DNA from: Parazoarcus communis SWub3 = DSM 12120
Lineage (GTDB): Bacteria > Pseudomonadota > Gammaproteobacteria > Burkholderiales > Rhodocyclaceae
NCBI RefSeq assembly: GCF_003226565.1
Contig: NZ_QKOE01000021.1
Coordinates: 1-62,312 of the forward strand
Direction of reading: 5' to 3'
Length of the DNA stretch: 62,312 bases
Shown piece by piece: positions 31,244 through 42,054 of this stretch. The translations under genes and the position numbers were made by a program. The notes under the pieces are model-generated. The model did not search any database, was not told the origin of the DNA, and saw nothing but the letters and a program-made list of their open reading frames with translations. How positions within the stretch are numbered: the stretch's first letter is position 1; each line of letters opens with the position of its first letter.

Positions 31244-31447
31244 ATGCAGACGGCCTCTACACCCGCAGACATACGCTGTCATCGCTGCGCCCATTACTTC
31301 ATCACTCACCATCCAGATCAACCCTACGGATGTCAGGCGCTGGGCTTCAAAAGCCGGATCGAACCCAGCAAGGAAGTATTCAAGGCTTCGGGAGAACCTT
31401 GCAGATTCTTCAACCCTCACCCCCGTACCACAAGCAGATACCGATGA
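31244..31447 (+). CDS. Small Cys-rich protein, conserved hypothetical
   Basis: 67 residues with four spaced cysteines (CHRC at 12-15, Cys30, Cys53), suggesting a zinc-binding or redox fold. I recognise the pattern CxxC...PYGC.ALGFKS...P...V..S.G..C as a small conserved betaproteobacterial protein of unknown function. Its stop overlaps the start of the esterase gene by four bases (ATGA), which supports real translation and coupling. It has no signal peptide. Confidence 0.7.
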   Translation: MQTASTPADIRCHRCAHYFITHHPDQPYGCQALGFKSRIEPSKEVFKASGEPCRFFNPHPRTTSRYR

Positions 31448-32073
31448 AACGCCGAAACTTCCTCCTGCTGTCGCTGACCCTGGCAGCACTCGGTGCCTGC
31501 TCGGAGCGTCCTAAGCTGCCAGTACTTCCTGCGGGCGAAACCGTGCTGGCATTTGGCGACAGCGTCACCTTCGGCACCGGCGCGAGTCGTGGCGAAGACT
31601 GGCCCAGCTTGCTGGCCGACCGTACAGGATGGCAGATCATCAATGGAGGCATCCCGGGTGACACGGCAGAAGCCGGCAAGCACAGGATCGAGAGTCTGCT
31701 GACCGAACACCAGCCCCGCCTGGTGCTCATCGAGATCGGCGGCAACGACTTCATCCGCCGCCGGCCCGCAAGCGCGGTCAAGGAAGACATCCGCCAGATC
31801 ATTCGCACCACCCAGGCTGCAGGCGCCCACGCGGTACTGATTGCCGTACCCGCAGCCTCACTGCTGAGCATCGTCGCTCAGCGCCCATCCGACGCCCCGC
31901 TCTATGCCGAACTGGCCAAAGAGGAGGGCACGCCACTCATTCCGGGCGTATTTTCCGAGACACTGGCAACGCCAGAACTTCGTGCAGATCCAATACATCC
32001 TAACGCGGCAGGCTATGCGCGCATGGCGGAAGGCATCTACCGGGAACTGGGCGTGATTGGCCTTACGCGCTGA
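31444..32073 (+). CDS. SGNH-family esterase lipoprotein (TesA-like)
   Basis: 209 residues from the ATG that overlaps the upstream stop. The signal peptide ends in a lipobox LGAC (Cys19), so it is likely membrane-anchored, unlike soluble periplasmic TesA. The SGNH blocks are present: GDSVTFG (Ser40), the Gly block, GGND (Asn101) and DPIH (Asp182, His185). It probably hydrolyses acyl esters or thioesters in the periplasm; the substrate is unknown. A strong hairpin terminator follows. Confidence 0.88.
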   Translation: MKRRNFLLLSLTLAALGACSERPKLPVLPAGETVLAFGDSVTFGTGASRGEDWPSLLADRTGWQIINGGIPGDTAEAGKHRIESLLTEHQPRLVLIEIGGNDFIRRRPASAVKEDIRQIIRTTQAAGAHAVLIAVPAASLLSIVAQRPSDAPLYAELAKEEGTPLIPGVFSETLATPELRADPIHPNAAGYARMAEGIYRELGVIGLTR

Positions 32074-32108
32074 CTCTTGAATGGACACCACACCCAGAGA
32101 CACAAAGA

Positions 32109-32153
32109 AAAATGCAAAAAGCCTGATCTATTCGACCAGGCTTTTTGCATTTT
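32109..32153. terminator. Bidirectional rho-independent terminator
   Basis: A 17-bp perfect stem (32109-32125 with 32137-32153) around an 11-nt loop; the core is AAAAAGCCTG and CAGGCTTTTT. The A and T runs in the stem arms let it end both the rightward esterase transcript and the leftward tRNA-Phe transcript. Confidence 0.88.
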
Positions 32154-32162
32154 CTTGTCTTT

Positions 32163-32238
32163 TGGTGGCCAGTCGCGGAATCGAACCACGGACACGCGGA
32201 TTTTCAATCCGCTGCTCTACCAACTGAGCTAACTGGCC
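32163..32238 (-). tRNA. tRNA-Phe (GAA)
   Basis: A 76-nt cloverleaf on the minus strand. The acceptor stem pairs GGCCAGT with ACTGGCC, the anticodon loop reads TTGAAAA with GAA as anticodon, the T-loop is GGTTCGATTCC, and the 3' CCA is encoded. It has its own promoter and terminator and no other tRNA in the unit. Confidence 0.98.
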
Positions 32239-32250
32239 AACGAGGTGCGC

Positions 32251-32278
32251 ATTATAGCGGACCTACACGGAGCGTCAA
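32251..32278 (-). promoter_or_regulatory. tRNA-Phe promoter
   Basis: On the minus strand: -35 TTGACG (32273-32278), 16-bp spacer, -10 TATAAT (32251-32256), then a GC-rich GCGCAC discriminator typical of stringently controlled stable-RNA genes. The tRNA 5' end is about six bases after the expected start site. Confidence 0.88.
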
Positions 32279-32285
32279 GCATAAT

Positions 32286-33770
32286 TTATCCGAGCGGATA
32301 AAAATCCCCATGTACAGGCGGTGGAGGCTGCAACTGGCTGCGGGGGAACACCACCTGCGCAAGCGTCCCCTGCCCCGCAGGGTTGGGGCACAGGGTGACG
32401 GTCGCACGATGCAGGTCGGCAATTTCCCGGACGATCGGCAAGCCCAGGCCCGAACCATCGGCACCGCTCCCCAGCACTCGATAGAAGCGCTCGAACACCC
32501 GCTCACGATCCGCATCGGGAATACCCTCGCCGGTATCCTCGATCTCCAGGATGGGCGTTCCAGCATGCCGGGTGCGCGCCGTCACGCTGCCGCCACGCGG
32601 CGTATACTTGATTGCGTTGTCCATCAGGTTCTTGATCATCTCGCGCAGCAGTACGGGGTTCCCCTCGACCAGCATGCCCTGACCGCTTCCCTCCACACCC
32701 AGGTCGATGCCTTTGGCCAACGCCCGTGGGAACAGATCCTGCGCGACCTCACGCACGACCGCCTCGACATCCAGGATCTCCACCACATAAAGCTTTTCGA
32801 AGCTGGCCTCGGCACGTGCCAGTGAGAGCAGCTGGTTGATCAGATGACTGGCACGTTCGGTGCTGTCTGCAATCCGGGTCAGCGATAGCCGCAACTGTTC
32901 GGGATCGCTCTCATGCAAGGCAAGATCGGTCTGCATCTTGAGCCCGGTCAGCGGGGTTCTCATCTGGTGCGCGGCATCGGCGATGAAACGCTGCTGTGCC
33001 TGCAGGTTCTCCTCCAGGCGAGCCATCATGTCGTTGAAGGCAATGATCAGCGGGCGAACCTCTTCCGGCACGCTGGCTGGCACAATCGGCGAGAGATCGG
33101 TCGGCCGACGCCTGCGGATCAGGCTTTGCAGCCGATTCAGCGGTGCAATGCCGCGCGTCAGCCCAACCCACACCAGTACCACTGCGAGTGGAATGATCGC
33201 GAACTGTGGCAACAACACGCCAGTGACCACCCGCGACGCCAGATCCGAACGCTTGTTGCGAGTCTCGGCGACCTGGACCAGCACCAAGGGACTGGCAGGC
33301 TCCGGCCATACGCGCACGAACTGATAGGCGACCCGAACCTCCTCGCCATGAATCACCTCATCGCGGTATCTGACCTCTTCTGCCAGCACGGTTGCCGGCG
33401 CCGGTGCCCATGGAATCTCGCGGTCACCGGTAATCAGCTGACCAGACTGATCCGCCACCTGGTAGTAGACCGTATCGTCCTGATCGGCGCGGAACAGGGC
33501 CCGCGGCGGCGCCGGGAAATGCACCACGACCTGGTCGTTCTCCACGGTGACCAGTCTTGCAAGCGCCCGCACGCTGTCCGCCATTGCACGGTCATAGGGT
33601 TGATTGGCAATGTTGTCAGCGACGTTGTGCGTGACGATGATGGAAATCGGCCACAGGAACAACAGTGGCGCCAGCATCCAGTCGAGAATCTCACCGAACA
33701 GCGAATTGGGCTGTCCGGTGGCACGCTGCCCCTTGGCGTTACGTTCAGACTTTCGCAGTCTGGAGAACAT
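32286..33770 (-). CDS. TctE/QseC-like sensor histidine kinase
   Basis: 494 residues from the ATG preceded by GGAAA; a GTG 30 bp upstream is possible. Two membrane helices (about 30-50 and 195-215) flank a periplasmic sensing domain of the kind found in TctE-type kinases. A HAMP-like linker, a HisKA helix with the phospho-acceptor in AAHQMRTPLTG and an HATPase domain (NLMDNAIKYT, GSGLGLPIV) follow. It overlaps the response-regulator gene by 26 bp. The ligand is unknown; TctE homologues sense tricarboxylates and QseC homologues sense host or quorum signals. Confidence 0.9.
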   Translation of the reverse strand: MFSRLRKSERNAKGQRATGQPNSLFGEILDWMLAPLLFLWPISIIVTHNVADNIANQPYDRAMADSVRALARLVTVENDQVVVHFPAPPRALFRADQDDTVYYQVADQSGQLITGDREIPWAPAPATVLAEEVRYRDEVIHGEEVRVAYQFVRVWPEPASPLVLVQVAETRNKRSDLASRVVTGVLLPQFAIIPLAVVLVWVGLTRGIAPLNRLQSLIRRRRPTDLSPIVPASVPEEVRPLIIAFNDMMARLEENLQAQQRFIADAAHQMRTPLTGLKMQTDLALHESDPEQLRLSLTRIADSTERASHLINQLLSLARAEASFEKLYVVEILDVEAVVREVAQDLFPRALAKGIDLGVEGSGQGMLVEGNPVLLREMIKNLMDNAIKYTPRGGSVTARTRHAGTPILEIEDTGEGIPDADRERVFERFYRVLGSGADGSGLGLPIVREIADLHRATVTLCPNPAGQGTLAQVVFPRSQLQPPPPVHGDFYPLG

Positions 33771-34431
33771 CGGGGTTTTCCAGGCAGTACCCCAGGCCAC
33801 GCACCGTCACGATGCGGATGCCACTATCCTCGAGCTTCTTGCGCAAACGGTGTACATAGACTTCGATTGCATTGCTCGAGACCTCCTCACCCCAACCGCA
33901 CAGGTGGTCAACCAACTGATCCTTGCTGACCAGTCTACCCACACGAAGAATGAAGACCTCGAGCAAGCCGACCTCACGTGCCGACAGTTCGATCATCTGA
34001 CCATTGATCTTGACCACACGATCGGCCTGATCGTAGCTGAGGTTGCCGATCTCGATGCAACGTGGCTGACCGGTACCGCGGCGCGTATGCGCCCGCACCC
34101 GTGCTTCAAGCTCGGGCAAGGCAAAAGGCTTGGTCATGTAATCATCGGCCCCGGCATCCAGTCCGCGCACGCGGTCCTCGACCCCGTCCTGAGCCGTCAG
34201 GATCAGCACGGGAATGGCAGACTTGCGCGCCCGCAGGCGCTTGAGCACCTCGATGCCCGGCAGCTTGGGCAAGCCCAGATCAAGGATCAGCAAATCGTAG
34301 GGTTGCGAGGCCAGCGCGGCATCGGCGTCGCTCCCGGTTGCAACATGGTCGATCGCGTAGCCACCGCGCTTGAGCGCCCGGCAAATCCCGTCAGCAATGA
34401 CTGGATCATCTTCTGCAAGCAGGATGCGCAT
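33745..34431 (-). CDS. OmpR/PhoB-type response regulator (TctD/QseB-like)
   Basis: 228 residues. A receiver domain (Asp8/Asp9, phospho-acceptor Asp51 in LILDLGLP, Lys in MTKPF) is followed by a winged-helix DNA-binding domain (about 125-220). It is the first gene of a two-gene operon with its kinase. A direct repeat just upstream of the start resembles a QseB/PmrA-type operator and suggests autoregulation. Confidence 0.93.
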   Translation of the reverse strand: MRILLAEDDPVIADGICRALKRGGYAIDHVATGSDADAALASQPYDLLILDLGLPKLPGIEVLKRLRARKSAIPVLILTAQDGVEDRVRGLDAGADDYMTKPFALPELEARVRAHTRRGTGQPRCIEIGNLSYDQADRVVKINGQMIELSAREVGLLEVFILRVGRLVSKDQLVDHLCGWGEEVSSNAIEVYVHRLRKKLEDSGIRIVTVRGLGYCLENPDVLQTAKV

Positions 34432-34442
34432 AGGGTTCCGGA

Positions 34443-34459
34443 TGTAAGTTCAATGTAAG
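34443..34459 (-). promoter_or_regulatory. Putative autoregulatory direct repeat of the response regulator
   Basis: On the minus strand CTTACA-N5-CTTACA, two identical hexamers 11 bp apart, lies 12 bp upstream of the response-regulator start codon. OmpR-family regulators bind such 11-bp-phased repeats, and the QseB/PmrA consensus is (C/T)TTAA(G/T)-N5-(C/T)TTAA(G/T). So close to the start, binding would repress unless the promoter lies further upstream. Confidence 0.5.
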
Positions 34460-34721
34460 CGGACGCCATTAGAGTCAGCTCCGCTGTTCTCCTTTTACTC
34501 GGTCTTCGGGAGCGACCCCGGCATCCGTGCCACGTCGCTCCGGGGAGCATCGCCTGCTGCGTGCGGTGGTGCTCCCTGCCGCCTTTTCGCCAGCCCTTCA
34601 TTATTCCACGCCTTCGATCTACCGCGTTAGCGTTTGCTGATGCCACGACCGAAGACGACAGCGCGTGCTCGCCCCAGCCCTTGCTAGCGAGTCGAAAGCG
34701 CCAATCCAGACACACAGACGT
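34460..34721. other. Non-coding gap between groEL end and two-component operon
   Basis: About 260 bp upstream of the response regulator and downstream of groEL. It should hold the two-component promoter. I see no convincing -35/-10 pair, no RNA gene and no supported ORF; the small frames present have no ribosome sites. Confidence 0.4.
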
Positions 34722-34750
34722 AAAAAAACCCCGTGTTTCCACGGGGTTTC
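34722..34750 (-). terminator. Rho-independent terminator of groESL
   Basis: On the minus strand the stem AAACCCCGTG and CACGGGGTTT with a 4-nt GAAA loop is followed by a run of T. It lies 24 bp after the groEL stop. Confidence 0.92.
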
Positions 34751-34773
34751 TCTCAGGCTGGGTCAGGCAACAA

Positions 34774-36435
<1,662 letters not shown>

Positions 36436-36476
36436 CTAGATTATTCAGATGTGGATCGATGCAGGACGGGGGAGGC

Positions 36477-36767
36477 TCAGGCCTCGACCACACCCATGAT
36501 GTCTTCCTCGCGCATCACGAGGAGCTCTTCGCCATCGACCTTGACCGACTGGCCGGCGTACTTGCCGAACAGCACCTTGTCGCCCGCCTTGACGGCCATC
36601 GGACGAACCTTGCCGTCGTCCAGGATCTTGCCGTTGCCGACAGCCAGCACTTCGCCCTGATCGGGCTTTTCACCGGCGGAGTCGGGGATCACGATACCGC
36701 TGGCGGTCTTGCGTTCGGCTTCCAGACGCTTGACGATCACGCGATCGTGCAGGGGACGAATCTTCAT
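36477..36767 (-). CDS. groS: 10-kDa co-chaperonin GroES
   Basis: Caps the GroEL cavity. The start [14 protein letters not shown] gives the usual 96 residues and has a strong AAGGAG site; the open frame upstream is not used. The mobile loop (about 17-32, [15 protein letters not shown]) that docks on GroEL is intact. Confidence 0.99.
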   Translation of the reverse strand: MKIRPLHDRVIVKRLEAERKTASGIVIPDSAGEKPDQGEVLAVGNGKILDDGKVRPMAVKAGDKVLFGKYAGQSVKVDGEELLVMREEDIMGVVEA

Positions 36768-36853
36768 CGAGTTCACTCCTTGGTTCAGTTCAACGTTGGC
36801 GAACAGTGTTCGCCGTGAAAAATTCGCAGTGACCTGGAGCGGCTCCAGGCTTG

Positions 36854-36880
36854 TTAGCACTCACTGCCAACGAGTGCTAA
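36854..36880 (-). promoter_or_regulatory. CIRCE operator (HrcA site) of groESL
   Basis: A perfect match to the CIRCE inverted repeat: TTAGCACTC (36854-36862), 9-bp spacer, GAGTGCTAA (36872-36880). HrcA binds this element and represses chaperonin genes until heat shock. It covers the expected transcription start of groES. Confidence 0.96.
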
Positions 36881-36908
36881 TAATAGGGACGGGCATAAGC
36901 GATTTCAA
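36880..36908 (-). promoter_or_regulatory. groESL promoter, sigma70 and possibly sigma32
   Basis: On the minus strand TTGAAA (36903-36908) and TATTAT (36880-36885) are 17 bp apart, a good sigma70 promoter. The same bases can be read as a sigma32 promoter, CTTGAAA with a CCCTATTA-like -10. The -10 touches the CIRCE arm. The remaining gap up to the tamA stop (36909-37145) shows no supported gene. Confidence 0.7.
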
Positions 36909-37145
36909 GTGCCACATCACGAGAAATTTTTATCACAGCCCACGTTGAACGTCTCGCACTGCTCGTGTCTGCCCCCGCTCTCAGCAAGCAACGATGTGCC
37001 GATCAGGCCCCTCACCCCAAGCACCCGCCAATAGACAGCTGGCCCCAGCTGGCGAAGATATTGAATCAACATTGTGCGCAGCGAACCCAACCTGGCGGGA
37101 ACGACAAAATCGGCAGGCACCCCCGCCTCATCTCACGCTACGCAC

Positions 37146-38897
37146 TCAGAACGCGACAGCCACGCCAAAGTGCAGACGCAGGCGCTGGTCCTCATGAGAC
37201 CAGGCCAGATCAATGGCCAGCGGCCCGGCGGGACTGCGCCAGCGCCCCCCCACGCCGTAGCCGGTGCGCAAGCGATAGCTCTCACGTGAATCAGCGGCAT
37301 CACCCGCATCAATGAAGAACGCGCTCCCCCAGTCCGGCGCGAACCAGCGGACATACTCCACACTGGCAGTCGCCAGGTAGCGCCCACCTACGGTTGCCTC
37401 GCCCTCCTTCACCCCCAGGCTCTGGTAGGCGTAGCCACGCACCGACTGCGCTCCACCGGTGCGAAACAGGAAATCCTGGGGAATGCCATCGCGCGACGGA
37501 GCAAGGGTTGCGCCGGCCTCGGTGCGCAAGATCAGCACATCCCGCTCGGCCACCGGCAGGTAATGCTGATAGCGCGCATAGACCCTGACGAAATCCTGTT
37601 CGGCCAGCGCAACGCTGGCGCCGCCACCGACCTGGACCTCGAGCACATAACCACGTCGTGGATCCAGCACATCATCCACCGCGCGCTGTACCCAGCCCCA
37701 ATTCGCGGTCAGCGTATTCTGCGAACTCGGGTCCGCACCATCAGGCCGCAGGGCCTCGTGCTGCAATCGCAGGCCAAGCTGCGTCTCGATGTCACCGCGT
37801 ATGGTGGTCCGCGTCGCACCGATGGCCTGACTCGACACTTTGAGGCCTTCCAGGTCGCTGCGATCGAACAACACACCAAAGCTGTCGCGATGGCGCGCAC
37901 GCTCCAGCGGCAGAAACACGTCGGCGAACAGCGACTGACGGCGCTGCTCCAGCCTCAGCGCAGTAGAGAGTTCCCAGGCCTGGTCGAGCAGATTGACGTC
38001 CCGATAGCTGGCTTCAACCCGATAGCCGGTATTGCTCGAAAGGCCGGCACCAAAGCCCAGCCGCCTGGATTGCGCCTCGGACACCTGGACGCGAATCGGC
38101 GTTGCGGATGCGCGCATCGGATCACGATCGATGTCGACGATCACAGACGCAAACTGTGGTGCGGACTGAAGCTCGCTCTGAAAGGCCAGCAGGGCGTCGC
38201 GATCATACTCGTCGCCCGGATTCGATCGACGGTAGCGCTCGACCAGATCCAGCGGCAGATGACGCAGGCCGCTGACCTGCAACTCACCCAGCCGGAACAC
38301 CGGACCGCTATCGACCACCAATGCCAGCCTGACGCGGGCGGCCTCGGCATCCACCTCGGCGCGGGTGGCCGCATAACGTGCAGCAGCAAATCTCTTCCGG
38401 CTGACGCTGTCGAGCAACTGCTGCTTGGCGCGATCCCAATCTGCCTGTCGAAACGGCTGCCCCACCCCCAGCCCCCACGCCTGACGCAAGGCATCGCGAA
38501 ATGCGGTGTCAGCCTCGTTGTGCGCCAGTTCGCCTTCAAACTGGATATCAACGGCATCGATGCGGGCACGCTCACCCGGCTCGACAGTGAGCAACCAGCG
38601 GCCCTGCTCACTGCGATCGAGCCTGACCTCCGGACTGAAAAACCCTTCGGTTGCAAGCAGGTCCGTCACTTCACGCCGGGTACGACGCACCAGCGCAAGA
38701 CGATCCGCCGCAAGTTCGGGAACGTCCACCGTCGCCTCCCGCAGCAAGCGGAGGTGCTGGGTCAACAAAGGGCGCACAGAGGCAGGAGCCTCCAGCGCAA
38801 CCGTGACACCGGTCTGAGCCTGAAGCGCTCCCGAGCAAAACGCAAAGAGGCACGCAAGCAAGCAACTGCGCGCCCCGGCGCAGTACTCAGCCCTCAA
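37146..38897 (-). CDS. tamA: TamA-like outer-membrane assembly protein
   Basis: 583 residues with a signal peptide (cleavage about 28, LQA/QTG). Three POTRA-type domains (about 30-260) precede a 16-strand BamA-type barrel (265-583) ending in Phe. The lid-loop motif VRGY is present in [14 protein letters not shown]. TamA works with inner-membrane TamB to insert autotransporters and other proteins; no tamB follows here, the next gene being groES. It overlaps the end of fbp by 11 bp and is presumably co-transcribed with it. Confidence 0.88.
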   Translation of the reverse strand: MRAEYCAGARSCLLACLFAFCSGALQAQTGVTVALEAPASVRPLLTQHLRLLREATVDVPELAADRLALVRRTRREVTDLLATEGFFSPEVRLDRSEQGRWLLTVEPGERARIDAVDIQFEGELAHNEADTAFRDALRQAWGLGVGQPFRQADWDRAKQQLLDSVSRKRFAAARYAATRAEVDAEAARVRLALVVDSGPVFRLGELQVSGLRHLPLDLVERYRRSNPGDEYDRDALLAFQSELQSAPQFASVIVDIDRDPMRASATPIRVQVSEAQSRRLGFGAGLSSNTGYRVEASYRDVNLLDQAWELSTALRLEQRRQSLFADVFLPLERARHRDSFGVLFDRSDLEGLKVSSQAIGATRTTIRGDIETQLGLRLQHEALRPDGADPSSQNTLTANWGWVQRAVDDVLDPRRGYVLEVQVGGGASVALAEQDFVRVYARYQHYLPVAERDVLILRTEAGATLAPSRDGIPQDFLFRTGGAQSVRGYAYQSLGVKEGEATVGGRYLATASVEYVRWFAPDWGSAFFIDAGDAADSRESYRLRTGYGVGGRWRSPAGPLAIDLAWSHEDQRLRLHFGVAVAF

Positions 38898-39888
38898 GAT
38901 GATAGGCCGTCACCCGCTCGACTTCGGCCCTGGAACCCAGGATGACCGGCACACGCTGATGCAGCTTGCCAGGCACCACATCGAGAATGCGCTCGCGGCC
39001 GGTGGTTGCGGCACCACCTGCCTGCTCGATCAGCATGGCCATCGGATTCGCCTCGTACATCAGACGCAGCTTGCCGCCTTGCGCCCGGCACTTCTCGTCC
39101 AGCGGATACATGAAGATACCTCCCCGAGTCAGCACACGATGCACGTCGGCCACCATCGACGCGACCCAGCGCATGTTGAAATCGCGCCCGCGCGGCCCGG
39201 TCTTGCCCTGCTGCAACTCGTCGATGTAGCGCTTGACGGGCGCCTCCCAGTGGCGCGCGTTGGAGGCATTGATGGCGAACTCGCTGGTCTCGTCCGGCAC
39301 CGTCATGAACGGATGGGTATAGATGAAACTACCCATCTCACGATCGAGCGTAAAGGCATGCACGCCGTGCCCCACCGTCAGGACGAACTGGGTGGATGGC
39401 CCGTACACTGCATAACCCGCTGCAATCTGCTCGCTGCCGGGCTGCAGGAAACTGTCCTCGGTCACATCGGTGCGCCCTTCCGGATTCCGCAGCACCGAGA
39501 AGATGGTCCCCACCGAAACGTTGATGTCGATGTTTGACGAGCCATCAAGCGGATCGAACAACAACAGATAGCCACCCTTCGGATAATCGAAGGGAATCTG
39601 GTGCACCGTCTCAACCTCTTCCGACGCCATGCCAGCCAGATGCCCCCCCCACTCGTTGGCCTGAAGCAGAATTTCATTGGCAATCACGTCGAGCTTCTTC
39701 TGCGCCTCGCCCTGAACATTGTCCGTACCAGCCTCGCCGAGCACACCCGCAAGCGCGCCCTTCGATACATTGACGCTGATCGCCTTGACCGCACGGGCAA
39801 CGACTTCAAGCAGCAAACGCAAATCGGCCGAGACGCGGCCGGCGCGCTGCTGCTCGATAAGAAACTGGGTTAGGGTGACACGACGCAT
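38887..39888 (-). CDS. fbp: Class I fructose-1,6-bisphosphatase
   Basis: Hydrolyses fructose-1,6-bisphosphate to fructose-6-phosphate in gluconeogenesis or the Calvin cycle. It has 333 residues. The metal-binding [11 protein letters not shown] (about 111-121) and the substrate-binding MYPLD segment are present. No Calvin-cycle genes are nearby, so gluconeogenesis is the simpler role. Confidence 0.97.
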   Translation of the reverse strand: MRRVTLTQFLIEQQRAGRVSADLRLLLEVVARAVKAISVNVSKGALAGVLGEAGTDNVQGEAQKKLDVIANEILLQANEWGGHLAGMASEEVETVHQIPFDYPKGGYLLLFDPLDGSSNIDINVSVGTIFSVLRNPEGRTDVTEDSFLQPGSEQIAAGYAVYGPSTQFVLTVGHGVHAFTLDREMGSFIYTHPFMTVPDETSEFAINASNARHWEAPVKRYIDELQQGKTGPRGRDFNMRWVASMVADVHRVLTRGGIFMYPLDEKCRAQGGKLRLMYEANPMAMLIEQAGGAATTGRERILDVVPGKLHQRVPVILGSRAEVERVTAYHLEG

Positions 39889-40079
39889 TGAGTGAACTCC
39901 CGAGCGCTGATAAATGAGTTGAAACAGCCTGAACAGACCGGATTATCCGGATTCCTGACACAATGCGCACGCCCCGTTGCACGCATACACATATCCGCGG
40001 TTATCATCCTGCGCTTTGTGGAACTCTTGCCCCGGCGCAGGCTCGTACCACTGTACCCAATTCGAGCACAGCCCCGCAT

Positions 40080-41348
40080 ATGCATGTGATGGTTCTCGGC
40101 GCCGGCATTACCGGTGTCACCACTGCCTGGTATCTCAGACAGGCCGGATACGATGTCAGCATTGTAGACCGTCAGGACGCAGCCGCCCAGGAAACGAGTT
40201 TTGCCAATGGCGGTCAGATCTCGGTCAGCCACCCGGAACCCTGGGCCAATCCGGCAACGCCTTTCCTCGTCCTGCGCTGGCTGGGCAGGGAGGACTCGCC
40301 CTTGCGCTTCCGCCCCCGCGCCAGCATTCGTCAGTGGCGCTGGGCAATGAGCTTTCTGCACGAATGCCTGCCCTGGCGTGCGCGCCGCAATACCGCTGCG
40401 ATTGCCGCCCTGGCCTTGCACAGCCAGCGCCAGTTGCAGCTCGTGCGCCGCGAAGCTGGCATCGAAACTCAATACGACGCCCGCCAGCAGGGCATCCTGC
40501 ACCTGTTCTTCAGCAACGCCGACTTTGCCCACGCCCAAACTCGCGCCAGCATCCTGAACGAACTCGGTGTTGCTGCACGCACCTGCACCAGGGAAGAATG
40601 CATCGCCATCGAGCCTGCACTGGCTGCACGCGCACACCACCTGGCTGGCGGACTCTACGCGCCGAACGACGAGTCAGGCGATGCCATGCAATTTACCCAG
40701 GCACTGGCAGCAGTACTAAGACAAAAAGGCGTCACCTTCCATCTCGGCACAACAATCAAACGGCTGTGCAGCAGCAACGGCCTGATCGAGGGGGTGGAAG
40801 TCAGCGACCGTGAAGGCCGTACCGGTACACTGACTGCCAATGCTTACGTACTTTGCCTGGGTAGCTACAGCCCGTTGCTGGTGCGCCCGCTGGGCGAGCG
40901 CTTGCCGATCTATCCGGTCAAGGGTTATTCGATCACCGCCCCGGTCGCCGACCCGACGCATGCACCCGAGGTCAGCCTCACGGACGAATCGCGGCGCATT
41001 GTCTGTTCACGCCTAGGAGAGCGGCTGCGGATTGCTGGCACAGCCGAACTGAACGGTTACAATCCAGCCATCGACCCAGCGCGCGGCCGTCCTTTGTTCG
41101 ACTGGGTCGAACAGTGCCTGCCCGGCGCCATCGACCCAGGCCAAGCCACACTATGGGCAGGGCTACGCCCTGCCACCCCCAGCAACCTGCCCATCATCGG
41201 CAAGAGTCGCCTGCTCAATCTCTGGTACAACACAGGCCACGGCACACTAGGGTGGACCCTGGCCTGCGGATCAGCGCAAGTCCTCAGCGCCTTGATGGGC
41301 AGCCATCAACAGCCGGTACCGGCCTTCCCGGTGCTGGCGCCACGTTGA
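40080..41348 (+). CDS. DadA-like FAD-dependent D-amino acid dehydrogenase
   Basis: 422 residues. The N-terminal dinucleotide-binding motif GAGITG (7-12) is followed by the DadA-type SFANGGQISVSHPEPWANP segment. The C-terminal WAGLRPATPSNLPIIG substrate/FAD region also matches. D-amino acid dehydrogenases oxidise D-amino acids to keto acids at the membrane and feed electrons to quinone. The ATG at MHVMVLGAG is chosen because the Rossmann strand begins there. No alanine racemase gene is adjacent, so the natural substrate is open. Confidence 0.88.
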   Translation: MHVMVLGAGITGVTTAWYLRQAGYDVSIVDRQDAAAQETSFANGGQISVSHPEPWANPATPFLVLRWLGREDSPLRFRPRASIRQWRWAMSFLHECLPWRARRNTAAIAALALHSQRQLQLVRREAGIETQYDARQQGILHLFFSNADFAHAQTRASILNELGVAARTCTREECIAIEPALAARAHHLAGGLYAPNDESGDAMQFTQALAAVLRQKGVTFHLGTTIKRLCSSNGLIEGVEVSDREGRTGTLTANAYVLCLGSYSPLLVRPLGERLPIYPVKGYSITAPVADPTHAPEVSLTDESRRIVCSRLGERLRIAGTAELNGYNPAIDPARGRPLFDWVEQCLPGAIDPGQATLWAGLRPATPSNLPIIGKSRLLNLWYNTGHGTLGWTLACGSAQVLSALMGSHQQPVPAFPVLAPR

Positions 41349-41390
41349 ACCGACTGGCCATACTGCCGGCCTGCCAGTCACTCGAGTGGA

Positions 41391-41897
41391 TCAGCCCTGT
41401 GCTACTGCAGCCTCAACGCCTTCGGCAGAGGGAGTCGCACACGCACAACCGCCTGACGTGCGTCCATCTGCGCACGCTGCAGCGGCATCGCCACGAATTT
41501 CGCACGTCTCGACATCGAAGCCGATACTGTCCAGGTGAAAGGCCAGCGCTGCATCCATGCCGCCCACGTGATTGTCGAACCAGGCGGGCAACTCCTCAAT
41601 CAAGCGTCGGCCCAGAAAACCGTCGCCGCGTTCGACACGATTGCGCACGTCACGCAGCACCACCATTACCCGATCGTGCTCGGCACGATGACAGCCAGGG
41701 AAATTGACCTTTTCCATCCAGCGATTTTCCTGGTCGAAATGGGCCTCGGTATGTTCGATAAACGCATCCAGTCGCGCCAGAAACTGCTCGGCAGGCGCAC
41801 TGGCAACCTGATTGTAGAGATCGACGAACTCGCGATGCGTATCGTCCATCCGGCCCAAACCCAGCTCAAGCTGCTCCGTCCATTGCATCTGCGCCAT
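41391..41897 (-). CDS. Bacteriohemerythrin
   Basis: 168 residues. A four-helix non-haem diiron O2-binding domain with a full ligand set by pattern: His21, His53, Glu57, His70, His74, His110 and Asp115. The ATG has a strong AGGAG site 8 nt upstream; the longer frame is not used. It is soluble, likely for oxygen storage or sensing in a micro-aerobic organism. An unusual C-terminal extension (131-168) carries four cysteines, including the CAC pair. It is convergent with the dadA-like gene. Confidence 0.94.
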   Translation of the reverse strand: MAQMQWTEQLELGLGRMDDTHREFVDLYNQVASAPAEQFLARLDAFIEHTEAHFDQENRWMEKVNFPGCHRAEHDRVMVVLRDVRNRVERGDGFLGRRLIEELPAWFDNHVGGMDAALAFHLDSIGFDVETCEIRGDAAAACADGRTSGGCACATPSAEGVEAAVAQG

Positions 41898-42054
41898 GCA
41901 CCACTCTCCTGTAAGACTTCCGATACCCGACTCGCCCGCTTTATAGCGTAAACGCTGCAGCGGCGACATGATGGACATCAAGCCCCCCGTACCGCTGCAA
42001 CACGCGCGTCATGCCGGAGGCCTACATTGGCTGAACCTGAAGTCCGGTCCTGCC

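Noticed and set aside
36917..37120. Small frame between groES promoter and tamA, considered as a tamB remnant
   Set aside because: Too short, no similarity to TamB and no ribosome site; the region is promoter DNA.
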